Positions 37,175-49,544 of a stretch of 64,000 nucleotides of DNA are shown in pieces. Position numbers and translations under genes: made by a program. A model generated the notes under the pieces. The model did not search any database. It saw only the letters and a list, made by a program, of their open reading frames with translations, and was not told where the DNA came from. Within the stretch, counting starts at the first letter, position 1; each line of letters begins with the position of its first letter. This DNA comes from Bactrocera neohumeralis. Its lineage: Eukaryota; Arthropoda; Insecta; Diptera; Tephritidae. The DNA is taken from contig NC_065921.1 in NCBI RefSeq assembly GCF_024586455.1, forward strand, positions 79,730,163-79,794,162, given 5' to 3'.

Positions 37175-37309
37175 TCTTTCAGTGAGAGTTTACGATCCCG
37201 CGGGTACGGTCGGAACTTTCGGGATTTACGCGTAGCATTTCACGTTATATATTACACATAGTTTTTTCGTCGTCCGCCGTCGTCGTTGTGTGCGCTTACT
37301 CGTATAAAA
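37175..37309 (+). promoter_or_regulatory. Putative core promoter (Inr plus DPE; a TATA-like box follows)
   Basis: TCAGTG at 37179-37184 fits the fly initiator (TCAKTY, last base off). With A at 37181 as +1, GGTCG at 37208-37212 sits exactly at +28 to +32 and matches the DPE consensus RGWYV. Separately, TATAAAA at 37303-37309 could serve a second start about 30 bp further on. The surrounding 36.6-38.3 kb is CpG-richer than the rest of the window. Inferred from sequence only. Confidence 0.5.
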
Positions 37310-38340
37310 CGGAAAATTAACGGCAAATAGCGACTAGCGTACGGCCGATTGTCTGCTTACAAAACAGTGCGATGCGGTTTGTGATGCCGTTCTGTGCGTT
37401 AAATGCCGTGCAGTGAGTGCAAAAATTTTTGTACCGTTATATTTTGTGGTCGCGCGTGTAACCGTGCCGCGCGCGTATGTGTGTGTGCGAGTGTGCATAT
37501 GTGTAACGCCCATTTGTTTTGGGCCAGCGACAGCTAGCGCCATACGAAAGTCTCGAATTGCAGCTGCAAAAGTGGTGCAAGCGAAAAATTTTCCAGCCGC
37601 TGAAAAGTGTGTGTTTTGTGACCCCCGAAAATTGAAAGAACGCTGCGCCAATTACGCAAATACATGTGGGTGCGTGTGTGTAAGCAATTAGCGCACGGTG
37701 AAAACTGGTGTAGTTAAAGCGTTGTAAATACAACAACAACAGCAGCAGCCTACACCAAAAACAGCGTGAAAAGTGTATAAAGTGAAGCGCGAACTTAGCA
37801 ACCAGAACGCGCTCAGCGTACGGCGCGTGGGGTGTAGCCTGAAAAGCGAGCCTGGCGTACGACGTGGCAGTGTTGCAACGCAAATACATACAAACACACA
37901 TATATACAAACTTGCAGTGGCAATCTGCTTGCATTTAGCTCGCCGTTCTAGCATTCGTTTGTCTGCTGGCCGGCTTGCTAAGCGTTTTCGTGCTCCAAAG
38001 CAGTTCCGCTGTGTGCGCGCCGCGTCGCAATGTTGCTAATTTGAAGTTAAAAGCCTCTTAAATGTCAAATCATAATTTATGTGTGCGAGAAGCGTGTGGA
38101 ATTTGTGGTCACAAGCGCTAGCTTACAGCGACAAGTGGCAACGCAGTGAAAGTAGTTAAAGTGTGCATTAAAGTAAACACTGTTTAAACGCAACTAAAAC
38201 TGCCAAATTGCTTACTTACAGAGCTTAGGTTGTAGTTTATGTATACAACAACAACACTAGCAACTTACTGCAGCCGCTGCACAACAGCAACAGCAGCAGC
38301 TTTGCTTAGTCAACGTTTGAAACGAAGCTGCGAGCAAATA
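37181..38340 (+). other. Putative long non-coding first exon (5' UTR)
   Basis: From the putative start to a donor GTAAGC at 38341-38346 there is a CpG-richer, low-complexity stretch with many short upstream ATGs, CAACAACAGCAGCAG runs (37729-37747 and 38285-38300) and 'gtgaaaagtgtataaagtg'-type wording typical of fly 5' UTRs. Long frames exist on both strands (up to 165 codons) but none has a domain or starts in good context. It may be spliced to 58.87 kb. Exon end and direction are inference. Confidence 0.4.
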
Positions 38341-38435
38341 GTAAGCATTAATTTACTATTATGTGTTTAGAAATAGACCTTATGCTCTTTAAAAATTGTG
38401 TGATTGTGGAAAGTTGCAAAATATACACTGTATAA

Positions 38436-38693
38436 CATCACCTAAAATGCAAAATAATGTAACATCACTTTGCATAAGTTTGCAAGTAAAGGAAAAATGT
38501 TATAATAGAAACCATTCAAATGAAACAAAATGTGTATTTTGGTTATAAAGTGGGTATATATTCGATATATTGGTCAGGGGAACCTTAAAAATTTATTATA
38601 CATACTATATGCAATATGGAGTAGTGAGCGTAAGCAATAAAAAATAAATTCGGATTTTTAATGAAACGTTGTTTTGCATTTTAAGTAATGCTA
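38436..38693. mobile_element. MITE-like element with GTCAC ends, copy B (inverted)
   Basis: This copy starts 'catcacctaaaatgcaaaat' and 'aatgtaacatcactttgcat' (38436-38475), the reverse complement of the right end of copy C. It ends 'aaacgttgttttgcatttta' near 38684. It lies head to head against copy C, with about 10 bp between. Confidence 0.65.
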
Positions 38694-38699
38694 TGTATA

Positions 38700-38868
38700 T
38701 TGTCACCTAAAATGTAAAACAACGTATCATAGAAAAAATTGATATATAACCATTTTATAACCGAAACTCAAATTTTGGTTCAATATGAGTGGTTTTTGAC
38801 ATATTGTTTTTGACTCACTTGTAAGCAAATGAAAAGTGATGTTGCGTTATTTTGCCTTTTTTGTGACG
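38700..38868. mobile_element. MITE-like element with GTCAC ends, copy C
   Basis: The left end is 'tgtcacctaaaatgtaaaac' then 'aacgtatcat' (38701-38730). The right end is 'gttgcgttattttgcc' then 'ttttttgtgac' (38841-38867). The ends are an imperfect inverted repeat of about 28 bp. The interior matches copy A at 30.5 kb in the same orientation. Confidence 0.7.
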
Positions 38869-39079
38869 ATATCATAACACATTTTTCAAAAAAAAGTCTG
38901 ACTTTTTCTCTGTTACATTTACTGCCAAAGAGCCAGTTTATTTATTATTACTTACAACAATAACAGCCTTACAAACCTAATATTGCAACGAGCATTAGTT
39001 AAACAGTTTATTTAAGCATTTTAATTAATTATTGAAACATTAATTATGCAGCTAGAAAACCCTTCACAAATTAAGCATA

Positions 39080-39275
39080 ACTTTGATGGTTTAAGTTGTA
39101 TGGCAGCTAAATGTTATAGTCATCCGGTCTGAAAAAATTATTATAAAAAAATATCTAAATTTATAGCGTTACTTTGGGCAATAATCCATGCCGAATTTCG
39201 TGAAGATATCTCGTAAAATAAAAAAGTCTTCCATACAAAAGCTTCAATCAGATCTTTCAGTTTATTCATTATTTT
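39080..39275 (-). repeat. Dispersed 'gggtata' element, copy 4 (one body unit, reverse)
   Basis: Contains 'gtatggcagctaaatgttat', 'gtcatccggtctgaaaaa', 'catgccgaatttcgtgaaga' and 'tcgtaaaataaaaaagtctt': one monomer of the unit amplified at 12.5-13.4 kb, in the opposite orientation. Confidence 0.7.
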
Positions 39276-39279
39276 TACT

Positions 39280-40075
39280 TATTTTTCAACAACTGCTGTA
39301 TTCAAATTCGCCGAATTTATTCAATTCTCAATTAAAATTTTTTTTTGGTTAAATGTATCTTAAAGTTTCACCTTTCCCACACTATATGGTATGACACAAT
39401 GTAATCGGTTGCACTGGAGATATACTACTGCAGTGACATCTAAGACAAAATACGAAAAGACTTTTTCGACTATCCAATATATCTAAGAGGAAATGTGGGA
39501 GACCCTATAACTCCGAGAGACCCCTATAACTCCTAACTCCGATATTTCCTTTAGATCTTGCAAATCTTTTGGCAAACTTAACAGGGTCTTGTGTTATGTA
39601 TATTTTTTAAAAATATTAATATCATTTCAAATTTTGGTTTTGCTTCGTTTTTTTTATCAAAACAGGAAACTTATAGATCAAAAATTCAACAAAGTGATTC
39701 AAATATTAAATATTTTCAATAAAAAATAAAATAAAGAAAATAATCAGAAAGAAACGGAGAATCATAAAATGGATAAGGATAATGAATTTTTTTTACAATG
39801 AGGAAATACAAGTATATATTTTTTGCAATAAAATATATATTAAGAATATAAAAAATATAAATTCTAGCCGCGAATTTAATGGGGAAATAATTTCACAACC
39901 TTAAAAAAATCTATTTCTGCTTTTTTTGTTTACTATATATTTTTTGTGTGAAAATAGAATGAAGACAATCAGCAAATTTTATAAATAAAAAATTAAAGTA
40001 AAATTGATTGTGCTCCATTGAGACTAATGAATATATTCTTCAATAACATAAATATCGGAGAGTATTCTTAGAACT
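39280..40075. other. AT-rich intergenic or intronic DNA
   Basis: No gene or repeat recognised. There is a short local duplication around 39500-39535 (gaccctataactccgagaga / gacccctataactcctaact). Confidence 0.45.
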
Positions 40076-40079
40076 CTTT

Positions 40080-40685
40080 AAAATCTATTTGGAAGATCCA
40101 AAATGTGAGTTCGTTTTAAATGTCCAACATCCATACCATTGTCTATTGGATTTATTGCCAAAAGTTCCCATGATTAGAAAGTCTATCTTGGTATCTTCGA
40201 CAGGCTTTGCTGATTTCGTCTTTAACAAAAGGTACATTTTAGTCGATTTCGAAGTTGCTTATATAACAATGAGCACTTACAATGCTTCCTAAAGTCTTAG
40301 ATTGATATACTATTCTTAGGATTTCAATGTTGGATGTACTCGCGGTACACCATAATTTCATACGTCCATAATGGTTTAAGCGTTGACTTGTAGAGTTTAA
40401 CTTTATTTTCAAGATTAAGTTGTGATAGCCGACCTAAAAGCCAGTACATCTTTTTGTTTTAAATTTTAGCTGCTTCAATTTCTCCGATATGTCTTTGCGA
40501 TGTGTCTTTCAAGTGAGTCTTCTGTCCAAAAAAGACCTAGGTACGGCTTCACTTTCAAGTACTTAATGATACGTAGGGACATTTTTCGGTTGTTAATGTA
40601 AACATTATTTCAATGGACTTCTGTGAATTTACTTCTATCTTCCAATTATTAGCCATTTCCCACAATATTAAGCTGTTCTCTTGTA
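40080..40685 (-). pseudogene. Jockey-family retrotransposon relic, end of reverse transcriptase
   Basis: Reading the minus strand downward from 40670, broken frames give WEMANNWKIEVNSQKSIEI, then YLGLFWTEDSLERHI (family: KYLGVHLDRRLTW..HI), and a stretch matching 'LKLRKMYWLLGRKSKLSLENKLLLYKSILKP.WTYGIQLWG', here as 'LENKVKLYKSTLKPLWTYEI' across frames. Then comes the ORF end, 'KDEISKACRRYQDRLSNHGN' followed by 'LTFWI'-type wording (family ending RRLKR.HPLDL) near 40100. These are the thumb and C-terminus of Jockey-clade ORF2. Stops and frameshifts are frequent. Confidence 0.85.
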
Positions 40686-42235
40686 ATTTCATATTTCATT
40701 AAGAAAAATTAATATATATTTTTAATGGTTTTAAGCACAATTTTGGACTTGTATTTATATTTTCCCCTATAAAATAATTTTTATTAATTTTTTTTCTCAA
40801 TAAAAATGCATTTTAAGTAAATATAGAATTTGTGTTAGTGTACAAGCAAAGGAGCGACACAAAGATTTAGTTTTCATAATTAATTTATTATTATTATTAT
40901 TTTTTTCATTAATTTTTTTTTAATTAACACTTCAATTTATTTTTTTTACAAAATTTTTATTTTATTATTTTTTTACACGGTTTTTCATACAATATTTTTT
41001 TAAATTAATTGTTTTTGATTAAATTTTTTTCAAATTATTTAATACACATTTTCTGAGAAATTTCATTTAAAAGTATTTCACAGGTTTTCAAATGTTCTTT
41101 TTTGTTTGCTTTTCTTGCTTAATTATAATTTGCCTTCAGAGCTTAGCATTAAAAACTCAAGAATTTCGAAATTCAGAAAATTTAAATTTCTGAAAAGTAT
41201 TATTAAACAGAAAAATATTTTAAATTTTTTATTTTTTTTTTATAATTTCGTTTTTATAAATTCTTTGATATTTAGTTTTTTTATTTTTATTTTATTCGTT
41301 TTAAAGGATTTTCGTTAACTTTTTATATTTAAGTTTTAGTTTTTTTTAATATTTCTATATCTTGCTAGATGTAATTTTCATTAATTTCTTACCTTAATTT
41401 GTTTTTATAGATTTTTTGTTTTTTTTTTACTTAATATAAAATTTTTTTTATTTATTTTTTTTTTAATATTTTTTTTTTATTTTTATGTTTTTTATAAAAT
41501 ATTCCTGCATCAAAAATCAACTGTCACTTGTGCCACCAGCACCATAAGCCGCACATACATTATTGATGCAAACTGATTTGTGACACAACGGGCGACTTTT
41601 TCATAAAAAAAACAAAACGCACACAAACATACACATTCGAGAGATGATTGACAGCAGAAGCTTCTAAACAATACAGACAAACAAACATTGATTTTGCAAA
41701 TCTCGCCCTGCTTAACTGTAAACTCTAAGCTCAACCATTTGTTATAACAAAACAAGAAAAAAAGAAAAACTAAATCAACAACAACAACAAAGCAATGACG
41801 CCTGTAGCGGCTGCTGTCTGTGCACCGGATGCATTTGCAAAGCTTGATTGCTTCTATGCATATATATGTGCATGTGTGTGTGAGTTTGCATGTTCGGCAG
41901 CCAAATAATCAATTTTTGTTGTTGCTGTTTCACCTATTTTTTTTTTGTCGTTTTTTTGTTATTCCAGCTGGCACACTTGTCTCGTTAGTCGTCAGTGCTG
42001 TGCGCTCAGTCTCGTTCGCAGCAAGGTCAGTGAAATTGCACTGAAAAGTTGTTCAAATGAAATGAGCACAATGACTTCTAGTTAAAAACAATGTGAACTC
42101 AAAAGGAAAATGAAATCAAATCAGTTGTTGTTAGATTTAATTAAATTAAATCACTATTTTGGATTTTTTTTTTCTGCAACAAGATGTTGCATTTGGAATT
42201 TTTTTATGAGGTGGAACCGCAAAAGTGGTTAAATG
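40686..42235. other. Very AT-rich DNA, then a simple-repeat block
   Basis: 40690-41500 is dominated by T runs with no features. 41510-42050 is less AT-rich and has CAACAACAACAA (41777-41789), TGTGTGTGTG (41875) and GTTGTTGCTGTTTC. It could be regulatory; no gene seen. Confidence 0.45.
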
Positions 42236-42239
42236 TTAA

Positions 42240-43560
42240 GTTCAGATTGCCACTGAAGTAATAAGAATGGTGTTCCATGAGTTCATAAAACCTTTTAACT
42301 GATGAGGTAATATCAAAGGCGTTCCATAAGTTCATAAATCCTTTTAACTTCTATAATCTTTCAAAGGTGGGAGTTTATGACCATTTTTTTGGGAATTTCC
42401 CTGCGAAAGTTTTGGTATTTCACTAGAGGGGTAAGAAGCCTTAGAAACTAAACTTGGTGGTGTATTTGCTGAAACTTCTTTCAGAGACAAATGGTAATTA
42501 TGACCTCCTTTTTTTAAGTTTTCGTTAAATTTATCAGTGAAACATTAGAAAATACAATTTTTTATAAAGATTTTCAGGCTAAGTGAGACTTTTGTTCTGT
42601 CTTGATGAAATTTCTATTTAAAGCATTAAGCGACCTCCACAGACAAATATGTTTTCAGGCCAAATAGGTAATTTCTTTCTTATTTATTGGAAATTTTTAC
42701 TTAATCTGTTAAGAGATCTCCAGATATATTGTATATATATTTTTTTTATAATTGTTTTTCGGAAAAATTTTCTCCTTTCCCACAAAACCGGCTGCGTTCT
42801 AAAAATGTTTAGAAAATACTTCGGGAGGTTGTTAAGAGTACATTTTACATGAGGAGTTTATATCCGAAAGATTTGGTAGATCGCAAGATAGGTCAGAAGT
42901 TCAAGAAACAAAACAAGCTGGAAGATCTTTCAGACAAAAATGTTAACTTTGACTTTATTTTCGCAAGGCTTTTATTAAATTTATCCGAGAATCGTTCGCT
43001 AGAGGGTTAAAGAGTAATAGGACAAATATTTTAGTACAAAGATTTTCAGGCTAAATGACCCTTTCTATGGAAAATTTATATTAAAAACAAAAAGAGACCT
43101 TCGGAGTGAAACAATTTTCGGGCCATATAATAATTTTAATATTTTGTTAGGAGATTTTACACTAAAACCACAAAGAGGTGTTCAGAATAATATAGGTTTC
43201 AGGGAAATAAGTATGGCAGGTGATTAAGCGGATATTTTAAAATAGGAATTTGTATTCGAAAGATTTGGTGGTTCGCAAAAAAATAAGAGGTCTTATAAAG
43301 TTGATTAAATATTTTTCAAAGTCATTAGCAGGGCTCCAGAGGAAAAAATAGACGACTTGATTTTTTTTTTTGACAATTTTCATAAAACACATTAAGAGGT
43401 CTCGGATTTTTTTTTATTTTGTACAGGGTTATTCATCGCAAACGCTAAATATTAATTCTTTCTCACAAACTTTTAATTATTTTAAAAATTATTTTTTGTG
43501 GAGGTTATTAGACAAAAATTGTTTTAAATACTATACACTCCCCCATATATATTTGAATTG
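42240..43560. repeat. Degenerate tandem repeat, ~75-85 bp units
   Basis: Short units beginning 'agattttcaggctaa' or 'ttttcaggccaaatag' and ending 'aagagatctccaga' recur near 42566, 42650, 43042, 43118 and 43195. At the left edge 'gttccatgagttcataaaaccttttaac' and 'gttccataagttcataaatccttttaac' form a 62 bp direct repeat (42273 and 42335). The units are strongly diverged, so the array is old. No coding frame. Confidence 0.65.
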
Positions 43561-45758
43561 AGATTTAGATATTTTATGATAAATTTTTTTAGGAGTTTTA
43601 GGTACCACAACAGACCAGCGTTGTAAGCTGTCCAAGTGAGATCCCCTTTTTACGATTGATCATTTAACCTTAGTTAGAAACTAATAAATCACAACGGGTT
43701 CAATATTACTAAGAAATAGTGTTTGGCGTTAAAATCTGTTTATGACCGAAATTGTATAAAAAAGTAGAATTGGCATAGACACCGCTCTAGGCGATTATAG
43801 CCGTATTTTATTCATTATAGACCTCCAAAAGGGAGCGTTGTGTCAAAAGTTAAGGGTTACCACTATTCTCCAACATAGTACGTAAAATTTTTTTCAACTT
43901 TTGATTGGAAAATATTCAAGAAATATTTCGATTAATTAATTTTTTTTTAACTCGTTAGGTTAGTATTAGCTTTTCGTGTGTGTTTTTTGTGGTCTTTGCG
44001 GTTTTCTTCAGAAAAATACTAGTTTGAATGATGAGAATTGAACCAAGGCATATAATTTCGTTTTTTCTAAACCCAGCGCACTCCACAGGCTTGTGGTTGT
44101 TCGCCTTCTCACTTTAACTCGCTTTCAAACGGATGTTTTTTGGCTACCCTGGGGATACTTGGTCTAAAATCAGAAGTCGTGAGCTGCTTGAGCCATATGT
44201 AAAATAATCATTTTTGGCCACTTTGGTGATCTTCTACAAATGAGTCGATCCTCCCATTAAAAAAAGGCTTAAACCCATTAATTGACCAATATGGTCTTTT
44301 CAAGAGATTACGAATACTACAAATTATAAAATATTTCTTTAGATACTTTTTATTTTATTTTTTTATTATTTACTCGCATAATCCATTAAATCGTAATGAA
44401 TACGCGGTTTGAAGTAATGTACCATAAAACTTACTCTTCTTTAGATTTCAGCGCTGCCAAGCTTCAGTAATACTCAACGCCAAACTTGTTATAGATTTTA
44501 GTGGTTTGGTATTTTACCAACTCTAATGTACATACATACATATAAATAAATATACACTATATATTTTTTTTAACAATTACACCGTCCCTTTGTTCATAAA
44601 AGGCTCCAAAAGACTTAATTAAAAAACTGCCAATTCAGTTATTTTTTGCAATGAAATTTTTTCGCCACTCAAAAGCTTGTCAATTGCATTTAAATCGAGC
44701 TAAGTATTGTTTATTATATACATACATACATGCATTTACAAAAATTTACTTGCATATGCGAGATAAAATAATTGCCGTTAATGCTTGAAAATCGCTCGCG
44801 TGTGCACCACTAGAAAGAACTGCCGCAATTGTTCACCGGCTGATTAAATAGTTAAAAGCGCTTTTGACGAAAATAATCGCATAAAATGAAATTAAAATAA
44901 ATGAAACTGAACTGCTGGCACTTAATTCAAATATTAGGGTATACATAGCCACTAAATTAAGCGACTTTTAAGGTTGGGTGCGTTTTTATGTGTGTTTTGG
45001 CTGGTTGTTGCTTAGTTCGAGTGGCGTTTTTTGACTGTAGAAAATATGGATTTATTTTACTATTTTGGTTGCTTTTCTCTTTGAATTAATATATACTGAA
45101 GTGACTATTAATTAATTATATAAAAAATATATATTTTAATATATTTTTAAAAAATTATTAAAGTCAAGCCAAAGTAAATTTAAAGGGAATATATTTATTT
45201 TTTAATAAAAAATATATTTAAAAAAAAAATAAATAAATATTTAAAAAAATATATATTTTTATTTTCTAATGATTTTAAGTGCATTTTACTTGTACTTATA
45301 TTTTTTCCTAAAAAAAAATAATTTTTATGAATTTTTGATTTTTTTTTCTCAACAAAAATGCATTTTAAGAATATATAAAATTTGTCGGAAATTATTAAAA
45401 TTTAAATTAATAGAAAATTGTTTGTTTTTTTTTTTTTGGTTAATTATTTACCAAAAGTTATAACATGAAAAAGCACATATTTTTATATTTTATTTTAAGT
45501 TTTCTATTTATTTTCATTACAATACTTTATAAAATTTCTAATTTTAAGTTTTTAAAAACAAATAGTTTTGATGCTCAATAAATTTATATATATTATTTTA
45601 AGATCTAAGTTCATAATTCGTGAAGTAAAGTTTTTTAATTTTTGTTTTTCTTTATTTTTTTCTTAACATTTTTATTTCTTTTTAATTTTTTTATTTAATT
45701 TTTATTATTTTATTTCACAACTATTTTTTGCAATAAGAATATTGTAAAATTTAATAAA

Positions 45759-45790
<32 letters not shown>

Positions 45791-45840
45791 GTGTTTTTGC
45801 CATTAGAATTTACATTGAAAAACATTAAAAAATTTACATA
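43561..45840. other. AT-rich non-coding DNA
   Basis: No gene seen apart from the RTE-like fragment annotated separately. 45110-45830 is extreme A/T with long runs of both. A GC-normal patch at 44640-45000 is featureless. Confidence 0.45.
44085..44245 (-). pseudogene. RTE-like retrotransposon relic, 5' sequence
   Basis: The reverse complement of 44100-44190 matches 6415-6515: 'cagctcacgacttc', 'accaagtatccccag', 'gtagccaaaaaacatcc', 'gagttaaagtgagaaggcga'. It is thus the 5' part of the same element, without the endonuclease. It is useful because it shows that the 6.4 kb segment is element sequence, not host DNA. Confidence 0.75.
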
Positions 45841-45869
45841 TCGGGTTTCCTTAGGTAAAAAAAAAACGC

Positions 45870-46225
45870 ATAAAATTTGCAAAATCTCATCGGTTCTTTA
45901 CTTGAAACGTTAGCATGACATTTACTTTTTGAAGATTCAAAAACCGCGGCTTTTCGGAAAGTTCTTTCTTCGGAAATGTTGTCTTCCATAAAAATGCCCC
46001 ACAAAAAATAGTCTAAAGGCGTTAAATCGCATGATCTTGGTGGCCAACTTACGGGTCCATTTCTTGAAGAATTGTTCTCCGAAGTTTTCCCTCAAAATGG
46101 CCATAGAATCGCGAGCTGTGTGGCATGTAATCTTTTGAAAACATGAGTCAACATTTAAATGAAATTATCTTCAAAAAGTAAATGTGATGAACCAACTTTC
46201 AAATTGAACCGATGAGATTTTGACG
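45870..46225 (-). pseudogene. Mariner/Tc1-group transposase fragment between inverted arms
   Basis: The minus strand from about 46132 reads TCHTARDSMAILRENFGEQFF and, after one frameshift, RNGPVSWPPRSCDLTPLDYF then LWGIFMEDNISEERTF. This is the second and third catalytic region of an insect mariner/Tc1-group transposase (family pattern TCHTAR...SWPPRSCDLTPLDYFLWG, with the third Asp in LTPLDYF). The HTH half is absent. The fragment is flanked by about 56 bp inverted arms, 45878-45936 and 46167-46222, which share 'atcttcaaaaagtaaatgt' and 'aaccgatgagattttg'. Non-functional. Confidence 0.85.
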
Positions 46226-46539
46226 CCATTTCCAGTGACCTCTTGGAAAAAAGATGCGACCGGGTTGGCATTATAACTCCTTACAGGGGCATCTAAAATG
46301 AAAAAAAAAACTTATTTCAGTTAAAACCCTTACTTAGAACTTCGGAGGGAAAAGAAACTGAAAATTTGATTTCTGGCAGACATTTGTGCAAAAAAAAATT
46401 AAAACTTCAGTGAAAATTTCGCGAAATTTTTTTAGGACAATATTCTAGAGGTATTTTAAAATTTATTTGGATAATAAAAAAATTATATATTTTGAAACCG
46501 GTAACCCAATTAACTCCTTAATAATCAGGAGCTTTTAGG

Positions 46540-47715
46540 GATGCAAATGTTTAAAAAGTGGGCGCTGCCTCGCCTTGTGATGAGTTTAATGTATGTATGT
46601 AACTCTTAAACCAATCAAGCAATATCTCCCAAATTCGTTAGGTGCAGATCCTTCTGTCGCCTTTCCTTACTCTGTGAACATTTGTGAATTCAGATATAAC
46701 TCCGCCCACTCAACATATAACGGTTTTATAAAAAATTACTGTGCTATTTAACCGATTTCAATCAAATTCAGTATGTACCTGTAGCATTAACCTGACGATA
46801 ATATGTTACAGTGTGAAAGTGGGCGCAATCGGACTACAATCACGCCTATTGCCCATAGAACAAAATTTTTAATTTCAACTGATTCTTTTGCATTTCAGTA
46901 TATAAATAAAACAACAAATAATATAACGGATTAAAATTTTGCACGAATATGAACGCCTTTAAAGTGTGCCATTTCATGATCAAAATTTGTCCAAACCGAA
47001 GCAAAACTGTTCAAGCCTCTACGTACTGAATTGGTGGTCCCCAGTATCTATAGTTAACTTTTGACCGAAAAATTCGAGCAATGTATGGGATATACAATTG
47101 AAATTCAGAGAGAATATTTTTCTGCTAATAGTAATTCTGTGTATCGAAAATGGGGGAATCGTATCAATACTTCTTTTAGTCCCCATATACCTTATATAAA
47201 GATTTTCGAACTTCCAGGTGACTTTATGCTGCATATATCAGCCAATATTTGAGTTAACTCAATGAAATGAGAGAGCGTGTTTTACTCATAGCAGTACCAT
47301 ATACCTTTATGCATAAAACAGGTCAATTTGAGCGAAAACTTTATCCATTATAACTATTACTTGGATTTTCTAACATCCGGCTGACTTTGTTCCATAGGAA
47401 TGCTGATGGTATGTGAGATATCTTAATGAAACCCATCGAGCATTTAATTAGTACGAGTATATGGCATGTTATTAGTTTGTGGTTTTGCCTAAAATAGATA
47501 AAAATCGGTTGGGGATGATTTAGTATAATTTTTGCTTTGATGAGAGTCCTATTCATGATGTCATCGAACAGTGAAGTTGGACCCTTTTGCTTTTATTATC
47601 AATATTGGCAACACCTGAAGGTATTTCTCCAACTTTGGTGCTTGCAAGTTGCAAGAGTTTAAAATGCTCGTTTGCACCCGAACATAGACTTTCCTTACTT
47701 GTTTTTTTTTTTGTT
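46540..47715 (+). mobile_element. Non-autonomous interspersed element, copy lacking the left end
   Basis: The ending 'gctcgtttgcacccgaaca' and 'ctttccttacttgttttt' (about 47665-47710) is the same as in the 16.8-17.86 kb element ('gacacccgaacttagccctt', 'ccttacttgttt'). The body carries 'aaaagtgggcg' (46555), 'aactccgcccac' (46698) and 'gtgggcgcaatcgg'. The portion 47095-47260 ('aaattcagagagaatattttt', 'ccttatataaagattttcga') recurs at 57825-57985. Non-coding. Confidence 0.7.
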
Positions 47716-49420
47716 AATTATATATATAAATATTCTTCACTGAGTTTGTATTGTTTTAAACTCAAATTATTTGATATTTTTGATATTTTTTCAATTTATT
47801 TGCTTTGGTTGGCTATTTCAATATTTTAAATGTATGTACTACATAGATAATTTTTAAGATTTTAATTTTTTCTCCCCTCATTTTTTAGGATTTTAAAATT
47901 TTCTTAAATACGAATTGTTGGATTTTTAAAACATTAAATTTATAACATTTTTATTAATTTTTAGATTTATCATGTAAATCGTTTTTTTATTTTGTTTTTT
48001 TTTTGGAAATTTAAGTTATAAATTTTTTATAAAAATTATTTTAATTTTTTTAATATTAATTTTTTATAGTTTTGACTTTTTTAATTTGATTTTTTAAACT
48101 TTTTTCAATTTTAATTAATTTTTTGTAGAATAAATTTTTGGTTGTTTTTGTACGTTTTTATTTCAAATTGTTTTATATAGAAAATAATCACCAGAATCTT
48201 GTCTTTCCTAATTTATAAATTTATAATACTTTTATAAAATTTTAAATTTATTAACAAATATTTTTGATATGTTAATTTTTTTCATTTTTTAATTGAATTT
48301 TCACATTCTAAGTTTTTTTCAGTTTTAATTTGTTTTTTGTTTAATGAATTTTTTTACTAAATAATTTTTGTTATTTTTGTACATTTTCATTGCCTTTTAT
48401 TTTGAATAAAAAAAGCTCACTAAAATCATTTCGCTCAATAACAATGTGATTTAACTTTGTTCTGCAAATTTTCGATATGAAACACCCTGTAAAATCAAGC
48501 TTTTTATAACTTTTCTGTATGCCCCATTTTCATCAGAGGACAAATTCAAAACATTTACCAAAGTTCTTGCATTAAAAATTCTTACCAAAAAAGTGTATGT
48601 CAACTTCCCTCCTTGTATGTACATATATAGTTAGTATATATGTGCCTGTGTATGTGCCTATGTGAGCGCTTATAAAATTTGATTGCATGTCACTTGCTCG
48701 CACGCTTTAAAACGCTCCGAGCAAAAAGTCTACTGCTGACATTTAAGTAGCAAAATTTGCGCAAATGCAATTGACACTCCCCTCTCTTTGATGGCGACCA
48801 AAAAAAAAAACTCAAAAAACAACAACAAAAACGGAAAACACTCGCCAGAGCAAAGTGGCTGTGAAGGCCTCTTCATCAAAATAGCAGCAAAAAACAACAA
48901 CAAAAACTAATAAACAATAATTTTTGACAGCACTTATCAGTGTTGTTTTTGTTGCTGTTGTATGTATATGTTGTTCATGCATTTGTACGTGTTTTTTACA
49001 CGCATTTATTTATTTTCATGCGTGTGTGTGTAGTTATACGCGCCACCAAACACGCAAATAAAAATCATATAAATCTTTATGCGCCCGCTAAAACAGTAAC
49101 AACAACAACAACAAAAGCTTGTGTTTTTGCGCACGAATAACTGTATGTGCATAATAAAAGTTAATAGAAAGGTAATTTGACAGCTCTGAGCACATGTATG
49201 CCCCTGTGTGCGTGTGTGTGTGTGGCGCTGTTAAAATGCTTGTAACTAGCATGTTAAACACACACATATGCATGTAATTGTAATATTTAATGTTTTGTTG
49301 CATAAATAAAAAAATAAAACTCTTTCAAATGTGACAAAATTATAAAAGCCGCTTTGACAGCCATTTAATTAAAAAATTATTAAATTATTTATAAACATTT
49401 TAATTCGTGCGATAAATGTC
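47716..49420. other. AT-rich DNA, then a simple-repeat block
   Basis: 47740-48430 is nearly all A/T. 48600-49310 is less AT-rich with CAACAACAAAAAC tracts, TGTTGTTTTTGTTGCTGTTG (48940-48960) and (GT)n at 49210-49225. No gene seen. Confidence 0.45.
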
Positions 49421-49544
49421 AGCCACCACAAAAAAATATTGATTTCTATTTTTTCAAAATCTGAATAATAATAAATGTCATAAAATATTTTTTTGGTAAA
49501 GAAAATGTATTTTAAATGACAATATTTTTTGAAAAAATTAACAA

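Noticed and set aside
37437..37934. 165-codon minus-strand frame
   Set aside because: Same reason; it covers the putative 5' UTR exon and is rich in His/Thr/Cys from CA/TG repeats.
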